A DNA stretch of 64,000 nucleotides from Acinetobacter gyllenbergii CIP 110306 = MTCC 11365 (GCF_000413855.1 NZ_ATGG01000017.1:124001-188000); one strand, 5' to 3'. Counted from the first letter of the stretch, positions 55,706 to 64,000 are shown. A program made the numbers and translations. The notes: a model not told the origin generated them from the letters alone.

Positions 55706-58700
55706 TTACAAGTTAGGCACTTTAATCACATCACCGATGCGTAATTGGGTACTTGGCGTCAAATCATTCATTTCTGCCAATGCACTAGTGTCTAAACCAT
55801 AACGGCTTGCTAAGCCAATCAAGGTATCACCACGTTTGACTTTGTATTCACTCACTGTTTTAGGAACTGAAATACTTTGACCCCGTTGCAGACTAGCATT
55901 GGCTTTCAGATTATTTAACTCCGCCAATTCACGTCCAGACATCCCAAAACGATTGGCAATACTGTTTAAAGACTCTCCCGCTTTTACGGCATATCTTTCA
56001 GTATTACGACTTGGTGCTGAAGGCTTAGTCGTTATTTTGCTGTCATCCACTTTTGCTGTTTCAGCCTTCGGTAGGTCGCCAGTCAATTTGAGCTTTTGAC
56101 CAATACGAACATTACTGCCACGTGTTAAACCATTTAAACCGGCAACATAATCCAGCTGTAAATTATGACGGCTGGCAATATTGCCTAAGGTATCGCCAGA
56201 TTTAACCGTATAAACATCAGGTGTAGTTTCTTCTCTCGATTTGCTTGTGTTGCTTGCAGTATTTTTTGCTGGTACATCACCGGTTAATTTTAAGCGCTGA
56301 CCAACGCGTACACCCGAGGTTCTTTCTAAACCATTTAAATCGGCAACATAGCTCAGTTGCAGATTATACTTGGCCGCAATCGCATTCAAGCTATCACCCG
56401 ACTGCACCACATACTGATCAGGTACAGTTGAACCCGCTGGAATCTTTAAGCTTTGACCCAAACGCACACCGCTATTTGACCTCAAATTATTCAGCTCAGC
56501 CAACTCGCTCAAGCTAATTTTCGACTTGGTTGCAATACTCGATAAAGTGTCGCCACGCTGTACGGTATAACTTTCAGTTTTATAGCTAGTCGATGCACTG
56601 ACATTGTCGTATTTCACATTACTCTTCGTTGGCTCAGGTGTATCTTGAGTTGAAGAAACTTCGTGCAATGGGACATTGATTTTTTGTCCAACGAATAAGC
56701 TGCTGCTGGCGGTTAAACCTGAGGTTAAATCTGCCAGTTCCTGATTCGATAACGCATAACGATCCGCAATCAGTTTTAAATATTCGCCACGCTTCACCGT
56801 ATATGATTTAGTTGCAACTTTTTGAGTCGTTGTTGCCTTGCTGTCAGTCGCACGCGCTGGCTGCTGAGTTGTGCGGGTATTATTCTTTGGCTCAATCAAT
56901 GTTAATTTTTGTCCAACGAACAAACCATCAGTCACAGACAAATTATTATAATCCGCCAACTGTTTCAGGCTTAAATCAAAGCGTGAAGCCAAATTAGTTA
57001 AGCTATCACCAGACTGCACCACATAACTCTCTGGTTTTTCAGCAGCTTTTGGTGCCTCTGGTTTGGCATCATATAAATATAAACTTGCGCCAACGAATAA
57101 GGTGCCGTTTGGATCAATCTGGTTCCACTGTGCAATATCACGCCAGTTCACACCATTTTTTTGCGCAATGATCGCTAAAGTATCACCAGGCTGTACCACA
57201 TAGGTGCTGCGCTTGCCTTTCGGTGCAACCACGACCACATCGGTATCGGTTTTGATATATGGCTTACCTTGGTTGCGTTTGGCATCTTCACTATTGGCAG
57301 TTGCACTATCTTCAACCAAGTTCTTTGGATAAGCAAAACCCTTACTGACTTCTTGACCTTTCTCATCTGCAACCGACTGGCTGGTTTGGATCGCCGTTAA
57401 TTTGATCTTACCGTCAAATGGATCGACAATTTCTGTACCCTTCGGCGCAATTGCTTTGATTTCAGCCACAACCTGATCTCGTTCAGCTTGTGTTGCTTGT
57501 GGCTCTAACACTTGAGCCACTGTTTCTTTCTTGCCTTCTTCTTTAATTGCAGCACTAATTTGCTCACGCTCTTTCAAAGAAATTGGCGGTTCAGTCACCA
57601 CAGGTTTCACATTGGTTGCAGGTGTAATCGCAACAGGAATACGCGGTGCACTCGGCACATCCGCCGCTGCGGCAAATGAAGCTAGAGCATTCGAGCCTCT
57701 CGGTGTGCTGACTTTACTGGTATTCGAAATTGATGTCGTTGGACGAGAAGTATTACTCGCCGTTAAATTCGGCGGTGTTACTGTCGATGCACTATTACTT
57801 TGGCCTGTACTTGTTGTGGTACGAACCGTGGTTGAAGTACTCAACGGATTGGTATTCATCGGCGGTGGCGTTTTATTACTTGCCCAGAAACCACCAAAGC
57901 TGGTTTTACCTGAACGTAATTTTGCATCAATCGAAGGACTGAGATCGGCTGGAATTAAGATACGCATTGGGCTCATTGGATCAACCATTTCGCCTCGATA
58001 ACCTGGGTTCAATGCATAAAGCTCCGCACGACTTAAACCTGTGATTGAAGCAATTTGATTCAATTCAAGAGGTGCAGCCAAACTGACTTCACGGAAGTGA
58101 GGACGGTTAGCAATCGGTGGCAAGCTGACACCATAAGCATTTGGATTCTTAATAATTTGTGCCACAGCCAAGAACCGTGGAACATAGTTCATGGTTTCTT
58201 GCGGGAGTTTCAATGACCAATAATCGGTTGGTAAACCTGCAGCGCGGTTGCGGTTAATCGCCTGTTGAATACGCCCTGGTCCCGCATTATAAGCGGCCAG
58301 TGCAAGCTCCCACGAACCAAACTGATTATATAAGCTACCAAAGAATTCATATGCTGCACGTGTCGATTCAACAACGTCACGACGGCCATCATACAGGCTG
58401 GTTTGTTGTAAGCCATAAATTCGGCCCGTACTTGGAATAAACTGCCATAAACCCGCCGCTGCAGCACTACTGGTCGCAGCCGGATCATAGGAACTTTCAA
58501 TAATTGGCAGTAATGCCAGTTCTGTTGGCATACCACGGCGTTCAGCTTCTTTTACTGTGTGATATAAATAACGGCTGGCACGCGCGCTTAAACGATCTAA
58601 ATACGGTTGACGAGAAATAAACCAACTACGTTGTGCTTCAATTCGTGAATCCCAATGGTTCAAGTCCATCTTGAATCCAACTGTCATTCGCTTCCACACA

Positions 58701-58960
58701 TCACCGTGTTTCAGAACCAATAGACGATCACCTTCCACAGCACGCATATCTGTTGCTGACAACAAATCTTCAAGCGAATCTAAACTGCTTGCATCCAGAT
58801 AACCTGAACCCGCCTGCTTAGACGTTGACGCTTTAGTTGATTGAGGGGTTGAAGAACACCCTGTAGTGATTCCCAGCGCAACGAGAGCAGAAGTGAGTAC
58901 AGTGATTTTGAATAATGATGTTGCAGATGTTTGCGACACCAATGTGCTCGATTTATACAT
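55706..58960 (-). CDS. mltD: Membrane-bound lytic murein transglycosylase D with eight LysM domains
   Basis: A 1084-residue protein, more than twice the E. coli MltD length. The N-terminus is a lipoprotein-type signal ending 'GITTGCSSTP'. The SLT catalytic domain (about residues 125-260) has 'LALLPIIESSYDP' with the catalytic Glu near 154, 'AAGLWQFIPSTGR' and 'AAYNAGPGRI'. After a Thr/Ser-rich linker come eight LysM modules beginning near residues 583, 643, 720, 798, 851, 918, 991 and 1039, each opening with Y-x-V-x-x-G-(D/E). It cleaves glycan strands to 1,6-anhydromuropeptides. GGAAG precedes the ATG. yejABEF follow directly. E. coli MltD has two LysM domains, so this copy is strongly expanded. 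Confidence 0.95.
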   Translation of the reverse strand: MYKSSTLVSQTSATSLFKITVLTSALVALGITTGCSSTPQSTKASTSKQAGSGYLDASSLDSLEDLLSATDMRAVEGDRLLVLKHGDVWKRMTVGFKMDLNHWDSRIEAQRSWFISRQPYLDRLSARASRYLYHTVKEAERRGMPTELALLPIIESSYDPAATSSAAAAGLWQFIPSTGRIYGLQQTSLYDGRRDVVESTRAAYEFFGSLYNQFGSWELALAAYNAGPGRIQQAINRNRAAGLPTDYWSLKLPQETMNYVPRFLAVAQIIKNPNAYGVSLPPIANRPHFREVSLAAPLELNQIASITGLSRAELYALNPGYRGEMVDPMSPMRILIPADLSPSIDAKLRSGKTSFGGFWASNKTPPPMNTNPLSTSTTVRTTTSTGQSNSASTVTPPNLTASNTSRPTTSISNTSKVSTPRGSNALASFAAAADVPSAPRIPVAITPATNVKPVVTEPPISLKEREQISAAIKEEGKKETVAQVLEPQATQAERDQVVAEIKAIAPKGTEIVDPFDGKIKLTAIQTSQSVADEKGQEVSKGFAYPKNLVEDSATANSEDAKRNQGKPYIKTDTDVVVVAPKGKRSTYVVQPGDTLAIIAQKNGVNWRDIAQWNQIDPNGTLFVGASLYLYDAKPEAPKAAEKPESYVVQSGDSLTNLASRFDLSLKQLADYNNLSVTDGLFVGQKLTLIEPKNNTRTTQQPARATDSKATTTQKVATKSYTVKRGEYLKLIADRYALSNQELADLTSGLTASSSLFVGQKINVPLHEVSSTQDTPEPTKSNVKYDNVSASTSYKTESYTVQRGDTLSSIATKSKISLSELAELNNLRSNSGVRLGQSLKIPAGSTVPDQYVVQSGDSLNAIAAKYNLQLSYVADLNGLERTSGVRVGQRLKLTGDVPAKNTASNTSKSREETTPDVYTVKSGDTLGNIASRHNLQLDYVAGLNGLTRGSNVRIGQKLKLTGDLPKAETAKVDDSKITTKPSAPSRNTERYAVKAGESLNSIANRFGMSGRELAELNNLKANASLQRGQSISVPKTVSEYKVKRGDTLIGLASRYGLDTSALAEMNDLTPSTQLRIGDVIKVPNL

Positions 58961-58999
58961 AAAAACTTCCAGTCAACTCACGCTAGTTTATTTCTTAAG

Positions 59000-59211
59000 T
59001 AGGGTCTATTCATGTTTCAAGCATGCATTGCGTTATCGATTAAAAACGACTCAAACAAAGCATAGGACAAAGACAATGGCCGCCCCCTTGTCAGTTCTCA
59101 TAACGAAGTTTGGGGAAGTTTTAGCCATAACCTGAGCAAGAGCAAAGCACCGTTTTGATCACAGCGCAAGGCAAAATTCTTCTGTCATCTGTGAAACGCC
59201 AACAGACCCTA
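59000..59211. mobile_element. MITE-like element, copy B (212 bp)
   Basis: Same kind of element as 23747-24030. The ends are TAGGGTCT and AGACCCTA, with 16 of about 20 terminal bases matching in inverted orientation. It shares internal blocks with copy A (GCATTGCGTTAT, AGACAATGGC, CATAACGAAGTTTGGGGA, GTTTTAG-CATAACC) but lacks the central palindromic section of A. No coding capacity. It lies just upstream of mltD's start, between it and rnhA-dnaQ, and may therefore carry or alter promoters of either gene. Confidence 0.72.
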
Positions 59212-59468
59212 GCCATTGTAGTAAAGCATGTCACTTAGACAAGGCAATAATTTAACGTGATTTGCATGGAAATGTTACAAGAAATTAAAAAAGATGAGTT
59301 TTGTAACGTTCAGAATCGGAATTTAGCTTTACAATACAAGACATCGCTCGAAAATGCTAAAATTCTCGATTCTTTGAAGCTCAATCTAGATTGACTTAAA
59401 TCTTGTGCATTTCTTGTTTAGATTGCACATACTCAAATTTTTATTCTGCTTATTGTTCAGGTTCAGAT
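59212..59468. other. Gap between MITE-like element and rnhA-dnaQ
   Basis: With the element, the 508 bp between the mltD and rnhA-dnaQ starts hold no other gene. A frame open from 59403 is only the upstream extension of rnhA-dnaQ and is not used as its start. Promoters for both divergent genes are expected here but none is clear. Confidence 0.5.
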
Positions 59469-60830
59469 ATGTCACAAACAATCACACTTTACGTTGATGG
59501 CGCATGCAAAGGTAACCCAGGTCTTGGGGGTTGGGGTGCTTATGTCATTACCGAACAAGGTGAGCATAAACTGTTTGGTGGTGAACCCGAGACAACCAAC
59601 AATCGTATGGAGCTTCAAGCCGCAATCGAAGGCGTTTCATTCTGCCCTGTGGATGCACATTTAATCATCTGGACTGATTCCAATTATGTCAAACAAGGCA
59701 TCACCGAATGGATTCACGGTTGGAAAAAGAAAAACTGGAAGGATGTTAAAAATCCAGATTTATGGCAAAAACTTGATGCCGTCTGTGCCAACCGTAATAT
59801 TGAATGGAACTGGATTAAAGGTCATGCTGGGCATGCTGGTAATGAAATGGCAGACCAATTGGCCAACTTAGGTGCTGAACAAACCGCCCAACAACTTAAA
59901 TCTGCAACACAGGCTAACGCTGATATAAAAAAGCCTGAAGCTGACTGGCTTTTAAATGACCCCTTTGGTTTAGATTTAGATGCTGAGGCAGATGAGATGA
60001 TTGAAGATACAGACCTTGAAATAGAAGCAGAAAGTGAAGATACCACTGACGGCAGTGAAACAACCAATCTGGCCCTAACAACGACAGAAAATCAGCATCC
60101 CCACATTGTGATCACCAAAGCAAAACTAGATGTGCAGGGCCCGCGTCAACTGATTCTCGATACTGAAACCACTGGTTTTTACTATCAAGACGGTGACCGT
60201 ATTATTGAAGTGGGTGCGATTGAAATGATTAATCGTAAGCTTACAGGTAGCTCGATTCATATCTATATTAATCCTGAAAAAGCGGTCGGCGACTCTGAAA
60301 ATGTCCATGGTATCAGCGATGACTTTTTAAAAGACAAGCCGAAATATGCCGAAATTTCCGATGTTCTGTTTGACTTCCTAAAAGGTGCTGAAATTATCGC
60401 GCATAACGCCACCTTCGATATGAACTTCTTAGATATGGAGTTCAAACGCACTGGATTACCTCCACTTTCAGAGGTTTGTGAAGTCACAGATACCTTGGCA
60501 ATGGCCAAAAATAAGCACCCTGGACAAAAGAACTCTTTGGATGCCTTGGTCCGCCGTTACGAAATTCCAGCACGAGACCGTACTTTCCATGGTGCGTTAC
60601 TCGATGCTGAAATTTTGGCTGATGTTTATCTTGCCATGACGGGCGGGCAAGTTTCATTTGATATGGATGCCCTTTCACAAACAGAACAAAACCAAGGTAA
60701 AACCACTCGTCAGCGGGTACAAATCGACCTCCCTGTGATCGAGCCATCAGAACATGAATTAAATGAACATGAGACCTGGGTCAAACAATTTGAACAAAAA
60801 CATGGAGAGCCTTGCCTTTTCGCAAAATAA
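59469..60830 (+). CDS. rnhA-dnaQ: Fusion of RNase HI and DNA polymerase III epsilon (proofreading) subunit
   Basis: A 453-residue fusion starting at the ATG at 59469 (upstream in-frame codons have no ribosome site). Residues 1-140 are RNase HI with Asp10, Glu48, Asp70, Asp129 and His119 in the catalytic places ('YVDGACKGNPG', 'NRMELQAA', 'IWTDSNYV', 'GNEMADQLA'). An acidic linker (about 150-215) follows. Then comes a DEDDh exonuclease: 'LILDTETTGF', 'AHNATFDMNF' and 'FHGALLDAEILADVY'. The tail has 'QVSFDM', a likely beta-clamp contact, and a C-terminal polymerase-alpha-binding region. In E. coli the two genes are divergent neighbours. The fusion is known from Acinetobacter. Confidence 0.95.
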   Translation: MSQTITLYVDGACKGNPGLGGWGAYVITEQGEHKLFGGEPETTNNRMELQAAIEGVSFCPVDAHLIIWTDSNYVKQGITEWIHGWKKKNWKDVKNPDLWQKLDAVCANRNIEWNWIKGHAGHAGNEMADQLANLGAEQTAQQLKSATQANADIKKPEADWLLNDPFGLDLDAEADEMIEDTDLEIEAESEDTTDGSETTNLALTTTENQHPHIVITKAKLDVQGPRQLILDTETTGFYYQDGDRIIEVGAIEMINRKLTGSSIHIYINPEKAVGDSENVHGISDDFLKDKPKYAEISDVLFDFLKGAEIIAHNATFDMNFLDMEFKRTGLPPLSEVCEVTDTLAMAKNKHPGQKNSLDALVRRYEIPARDRTFHGALLDAEILADVYLAMTGGQVSFDMDALSQTEQNQGKTTRQRVQIDLPVIEPSEHELNEHETWVKQFEQKHGEPCLFAK

Positions 60831-60901
60831 ATTTTCTGCTCAGTGTAAGTTTTTGTATTTCAAGGCTCTAAAGTTAAGTTATATTAAGCCTTAAAGATTT
60901 A

Positions 60902-60922
60902 GACCTCCTAAAAAAGGAGGTC
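60902..60922 (+). promoter_or_regulatory. Perfect GACCTCC/GGAGGTC hairpin upstream of the FimL-like gene
   Basis: Seven-base arms around a seven-base A-rich loop. There is no T-run, so it is not a standard terminator of rnhA-dnaQ. It lies 35 bp before the next ATG and could be an operator, an RNA structure or a weak pause site. Confidence 0.45.
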
Positions 60923-60957
60923 CATGGATATAACAACTTAGGAAAGGTGTAGGTCAT

Positions 60958-62604
60958 ATGTCTTACCAAACCTCGATTCATTTCGACCCAACGGCATTAT
61001 TAATAATAAAAAATGAAATCGACAATTCGATTAAATTGGTAGAAACAGCGGTCAATACCCTTGCCGAAGAACAAGCATTACCATTCGGGATTGATGATGC
61101 ATTGAACCAGTTTGAACAATGTACACAAGTGCTTGCATTAATTGATATGCCACATTTATCGCAAATTACCCAATACTCTGCTGAGTTGATGCGTAAAATT
61201 ATGGCACAACCCCAGCAGATTCAAACCAGTGATGTGATTGCCCTCAGTGAAGGCACCACCATGCTGAAGCGTTATATTGAATTCATTTGCTTACGTGAAG
61301 TCAAAGTTCCACAATTCTTACTCGATACTCTCAATCGTTTAGAGAAAGCATTGGGCAAACCACTCACAAAAGAAGGTCAAACTGTACAACCTTTGCTCGA
61401 GTTCATTACACCAAGTTTTAATTTGCCTCAAGCGCCGAGTTTGGAACAATCACAATATATTCATCAGCTGTATAAGCTCTGTTTAAATAAACTTATTCAG
61501 CAATCAGAGACTGCGCTTGATCTACAAGGGATCAAATTGGTCGGTGTTTATTTGGCAGGTTTAGCAACAGGCCAACCAAGTCAGCAATACTGGCAACTGG
61601 TGAATGTGGGGCTGAGCCATATCAATGAGCTCTCCATTACAGAAGCACGTCTTCGCACACTGATTCAAATTGAAACCAATATTGGTAAATTTTTGCTGCA
61701 ACCTGCAAGCTTTAAAAATAGTATTGCTGATCTTGCAGACATTCTATGTATCTGCATTAGCCAAGAAGATGATGTATCACACCATATTCGTGAACAACTC
61801 AATATTGGCGATGAATTACTCAGTGATACACAGCTACAGGTGTTAAGCCGTCACTTATATGGCCCTGACTACGAAACAGTACACACCATCAGTCAATTGA
61901 TGACCAATGAAATGGCTCAAATCCGTAATGAGATTGAGTACAACCATCAGAATATGTCGACTGAAAAAACCCAAGAGTTGCAACAAAAGTTAAGCCAGCT
62001 CTCAAATGTATTCAAAGTGCTGAATTTAAATGAGGCGGCAAGAGAACTCACTCAGCAAGCGGAAAAACTCAGTCAGCCAAATACCTTAACCGATGCGACT
62101 TCAGTGCAACATTTGATGAACAGCATTCTAGCTTCAATGAATTCGATTGGTATTCTGGAACGTAATTACACCTCAAGCCGTTTACAATTACGTGTCAATA
62201 ATATGCAGATCTCGCTTGATCGCTTAGATGAAGCGCATAAAGTATTATTGACTGAAACCAAAACCCTGATTGATACCTTAACTCAGACCTTGAGTCTATA
62301 TATCCAAGCCCCAACTGCACATAGTTTGGAAGCTCTGCCAGAGTATCTCAAAGAACTTTCTGGCGCAGCTCTATTTTTGGGAAGTTCAGCACAACAAACT
62401 GCTTTATTGGGTGCGGCTCATTTTGCTCAGTACCGCTTGGCTCAAAATCAAGCCTTCGATGCCGAACAAATTAATTGCATCTTAAATGTTGTGGCTGGTT
62501 TAGATTTATTGGTGGACAACTTGAAGAATAAGCAACCTGTGTTGCAATCTATGTTTGATGTGGCATTATCTAACAGTCAACAATTACAAACGATAGCCGC
62601 ATAA
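60958..62604 (+). CDS. fimL: FimL-like protein (ChpA N-terminal-like)
   Basis: A 548-residue, all-helical soluble protein without signal peptide. Its length and layout match Pseudomonas FimL, which resembles the N-terminal Hpt-like part of ChpA and links type IV pili, twitching and cAMP signalling. The segment 'VIALSEGTTMLKRYIEFICL' then 'PQFLLDTLNRLEKALGKPL' looks like the 'ALxxLxRYLE...PELLLPxIN' pattern of FimL. No phospho-accepting Hpt histidine motif (HxxKG) is visible, as in FimL. No other pil or chp gene is nearby. It ends in a TAATG overlap with nudC. The symbol is tentative. Confidence 0.65.
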   Translation: MSYQTSIHFDPTALLIIKNEIDNSIKLVETAVNTLAEEQALPFGIDDALNQFEQCTQVLALIDMPHLSQITQYSAELMRKIMAQPQQIQTSDVIALSEGTTMLKRYIEFICLREVKVPQFLLDTLNRLEKALGKPLTKEGQTVQPLLEFITPSFNLPQAPSLEQSQYIHQLYKLCLNKLIQQSETALDLQGIKLVGVYLAGLATGQPSQQYWQLVNVGLSHINELSITEARLRTLIQIETNIGKFLLQPASFKNSIADLADILCICISQEDDVSHHIREQLNIGDELLSDTQLQVLSRHLYGPDYETVHTISQLMTNEMAQIRNEIEYNHQNMSTEKTQELQQKLSQLSNVFKVLNLNEAARELTQQAEKLSQPNTLTDATSVQHLMNSILASMNSIGILERNYTSSRLQLRVNNMQISLDRLDEAHKVLLTETKTLIDTLTQTLSLYIQAPTAHSLEALPEYLKELSGAALFLGSSAQQTALLGAAHFAQYRLAQNQAFDAEQINCILNVVAGLDLLVDNLKNKQPVLQSMFDVALSNSQQLQTIAA

Positions 62605-63356
62605 TGACTCAACGATCACTTGCTTATATTTTTCAACACCAAAAACTGTTAGTCGACCAAAACTTCCAACTTCCTCAAGTTGAGAAATTAGCAAGTGACC
62701 TCCCCATCCATCATAATGATCACGTCATTGCACGTGATCTACTGGAAAATGAAGCTATTCCCGAAGGCTATCAACTGATTCCTATTCGGGAATTGATTCA
62801 ATCTTGGTCCAGCAGTGACTTCCTACAGGCCAGTCGTGCAGTGCAGTTGCTCGAATGGCGTCGTAACCATAAGTTTTGCAGCCATTGTGGCCATGTCACT
62901 GAAATTCACCCTAAAGAATATGCCATGGTGTGTCCTGCCTGTGCTTATCATCAATATCCACGTGTACAGCCATGCATTATTACCATTATCACTAAAGGTC
63001 AGGATGAAGTCCTGTTGGCTAAATCCGCACACAATAAAAGTAATATGTACGGGTTAATTGCTGGTTTTGTTGAAGTCGGTGAAACTTTAGAAGAAGCTGT
63101 GCAACGTGAAGCGTTTGAAGAAGTCGGACTGAAACTCAAAAATATTCGTTATATGTCGAGTCAACCGTGGCCCTTTCCAAGTAATCTAATGATTGCCTTT
63201 CATGCCGAATATGAATCTGGGGATATTCAGTTACAGCTGGAAGAAATTAGTGATGCACAATTCTTTAAGTTTGACCAACTTCCCGAAATTCCATTTAAAG
63301 GCAGTATTGCCCATAGCATGATCATGCAAATGATCGACAATAAAAAAGCATCTTAA
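62604..63356 (+). CDS. nudC: NADH pyrophosphatase (NAD-decapping Nudix hydrolase)
   Basis: A 250-residue enzyme. A zinc ribbon has four cysteines ('KFCSHCGHVTE', 'MVCPACAYHQY'). The Nudix box runs 'GFVEVGETLEEAV-REAFEEVG', and 'SSQPWPFPSNLMI' is the NADH-specific SQPWPFPxS motif. It hydrolyses NADH to NMNH and AMP and removes NAD caps from RNA. It starts within the stop of the FimL-like gene (TAATG), so it is translationally coupled to it. A terminator follows directly. Confidence 0.96.
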   Translation: MTQRSLAYIFQHQKLLVDQNFQLPQVEKLASDLPIHHNDHVIARDLLENEAIPEGYQLIPIRELIQSWSSSDFLQASRAVQLLEWRRNHKFCSHCGHVTEIHPKEYAMVCPACAYHQYPRVQPCIITIITKGQDEVLLAKSAHNKSNMYGLIAGFVEVGETLEEAVQREAFEEVGLKLKNIRYMSSQPWPFPSNLMIAFHAEYESGDIQLQLEEISDAQFFKFDQLPEIPFKGSIAHSMIMQMIDNKKAS

Positions 63357-63371
63357 ACGATGCTTTTTTAT
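63342..63371. terminator. Terminator after nudC
   Basis: AAAAAAGCATC / GATGCTTTTTT hairpin overlapping the last codons of nudC; it can also serve the convergent MFS gene. Confidence 0.9.
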
Positions 63372-63399
63372 TGTCATGTGTTTTTATTCATCTATTTTT

Positions 63400-64000
63400 T
63401 TACGCACGATGACCCACACCAAATCCATGATCTTTAGCCCGATATACTAGAATCAGTGCAATGAATGACAAAATCAACGCACTCCATGCAAAAGATTGAA
63501 TCCCCCATCGAGCAAAGAAAAGACCACCGACAATCCCGCCTCCAGCAACAGCAATGTTAAAAATAGTCACCAACATGGATTGAGCCGCATCCGTTTGTGC
63601 TTGTGCAATATCTGCCAGTGCCGTTTGTAACAGTATGGGCGCACCACCAAATGAAATTCCCCATGCAATTACTGCGACACAAACCATCCAGAGGGAATTC
63701 ATAAAGATACCAAAGCATAGGGCTGAAAATGCAAATATAACAAGACTCAGCAAGGTTAAGTGGCGCAAATATTGATCAATAAAATGCCCAGTGACAAATA
63801 TACCAACAATTGCTGCCAGACCAAAAATCAACAGCATGGCATCAATATGCTCTCCTAAACCCACTGCGATTAAATATAAAGAAATATAGGTATATAGAAT
63901 ATTATGTGCCAAGACCCAGATAAGCAAAATCAATAAAATTAGCCTGACACCTTTCATTTTAAGCGTTAGCCCAAATGCTAGTTTTTGCTGTGTTGCATTA
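63400..64000 (-). CDS. MFS transporter, C-terminal half (cut by window edge)
   Basis: The frame reads into the right edge without a stop (upstream residues '...NATQQKLAFGLTLKMKGVRL'). An ATG at 63957 is internal to the protein, so the gene is partial. Six hydrophobic segments correspond to TM7-TM12 of a major facilitator superfamily permease. The pieces 'GIFVTGHFIDQYLRHL' (motif A-like loop) and 'AVIAWGISFGGAPILLQTALAD' resemble the AraJ/sugar-efflux DHA1 branch. Substrate unknown. It is convergent with nudC. Confidence 0.8.
   Translation of the reverse strand, partial: NATQQKLAFGLTLKMKGVRLILLILLIWVLAHNILYTYISLYLIAVGLGEHIDAMLLIFGLAAIVGIFVTGHFIDQYLRHLTLLSLVIFAFSALCFGIFMNSLWMVCVAVIAWGISFGGAPILLQTALADIAQAQTDAAQSMLVTIFNIAVAGGGIVGGLFFARWGIQSFAWSALILSFIALILVYRAKDHGFGVGHRA

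Noticed and set aside
57531..58001. 156-codon open frame on the plus strand inside mltD
   Set aside because: It runs antisense to the Thr/Ser-rich linker and start of mltD; low-complexity codons keep the frame open. No ribosome site or domain.
1..64000. CRISPR array, rRNA operon, prophage or complete insertion sequence
   Set aside because: No regularly spaced repeats, rRNA motifs, phage structural genes or transposase frames were seen.

Overview
The window is a gene-dense, roughly 40% GC stretch of bacterial chromosome. It looks like Acinetobacter (Gammaproteobacteria, Moraxellales). The main reasons are an RNase HI-DnaQ fusion gene, an extended-type GAPDH, unlinked trpG and trpDC blocks, a PilChp-type FimL-like protein, and generally Acinetobacter-like protein sequences. 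The species cannot be fixed from sequence alone. I see no prophage, rRNA operon, CRISPR array or complete insertion sequence. Most of the window is ordinary core chromosome with small accessory pockets.

Layout. 1-3.35 kb: the end of an iron ABC transporter operon (ATPase partial, ferric-binding protein, two-domain permease). 3.4-5.8 kb: obgE-proB on the minus strand. 5.9-7.9 kb: three envelope proteins of unknown function, two of them tandem paralogues with a proline-spaced beta-type repeat. 8-13.5 kb, minus strand: GAPDH, RarD, a membrane-anchored lipocalin and UvrB. 13.7-18.7 kb: a diguanylate cyclase, a macro-domain-like protein, a 59-residue basic protein, an aminotransferase, a GFA/CENP-V protein and a PaaI-type thioesterase. 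19.3-20.1 kb: two identical tRNA-Asn genes on a 93-bp direct repeat, with a small secreted protein between them. 20.1-25.6 kb: a DUF2726 protein, a lipase-like lipoprotein, ubiC-ubiA, a MITE-like element and glnA. 26-36.3 kb: trpG, a cystine transporter, an M1 aminopeptidase behind a TonB-dependent receptor, then trpD-trpC. 36.4-42.9 kb: an orphan AT-rich gene, Smr protein, folE, a cupin, a PoNi-like immunity protein and envelope proteins (DUF4105, DUF3015, DUF817). 43-48.8 kb: hemE, an L,D-transpeptidase, a second diguanylate cyclase, pyrC-rnt and tRNA-Glu. 48.8-58.96 kb, minus strand: an Old Yellow Enzyme-like oxidoreductase with a strong operator, then the mltD-yejABEF cluster. 59-64 kb: a second MITE copy, the rnhA-dnaQ fusion, a FimL-like gene, nudC and a partial MFS transporter.

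How the genes work together. Several units make functional sense. UbiC and UbiA carry out the first two ubiquinone steps. TrpG, TrpD and TrpC serve tryptophan synthesis, although trpG is cut off from trpDC by about 7.6 kb of transport and peptidase genes. The lytic transglycosylase MltD (eight LysM domains here) sits 6 bp upstream of an oligopeptide ABC transporter of the YejABEF type, which suggests release and re-import of wall peptides.

The least expected structures are: the pair of MITE-like elements with 20-bp imperfect terminal inverted repeats, one of which extends the ubiC reading frame; the tandem proline-spaced repeat proteins; the tRNA-Asn duplication; orphan immunity-like genes; and a tRNA-Glu promoter built into the end of rnt. 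I did not find a clear-cut new multigene defence or mobile system.
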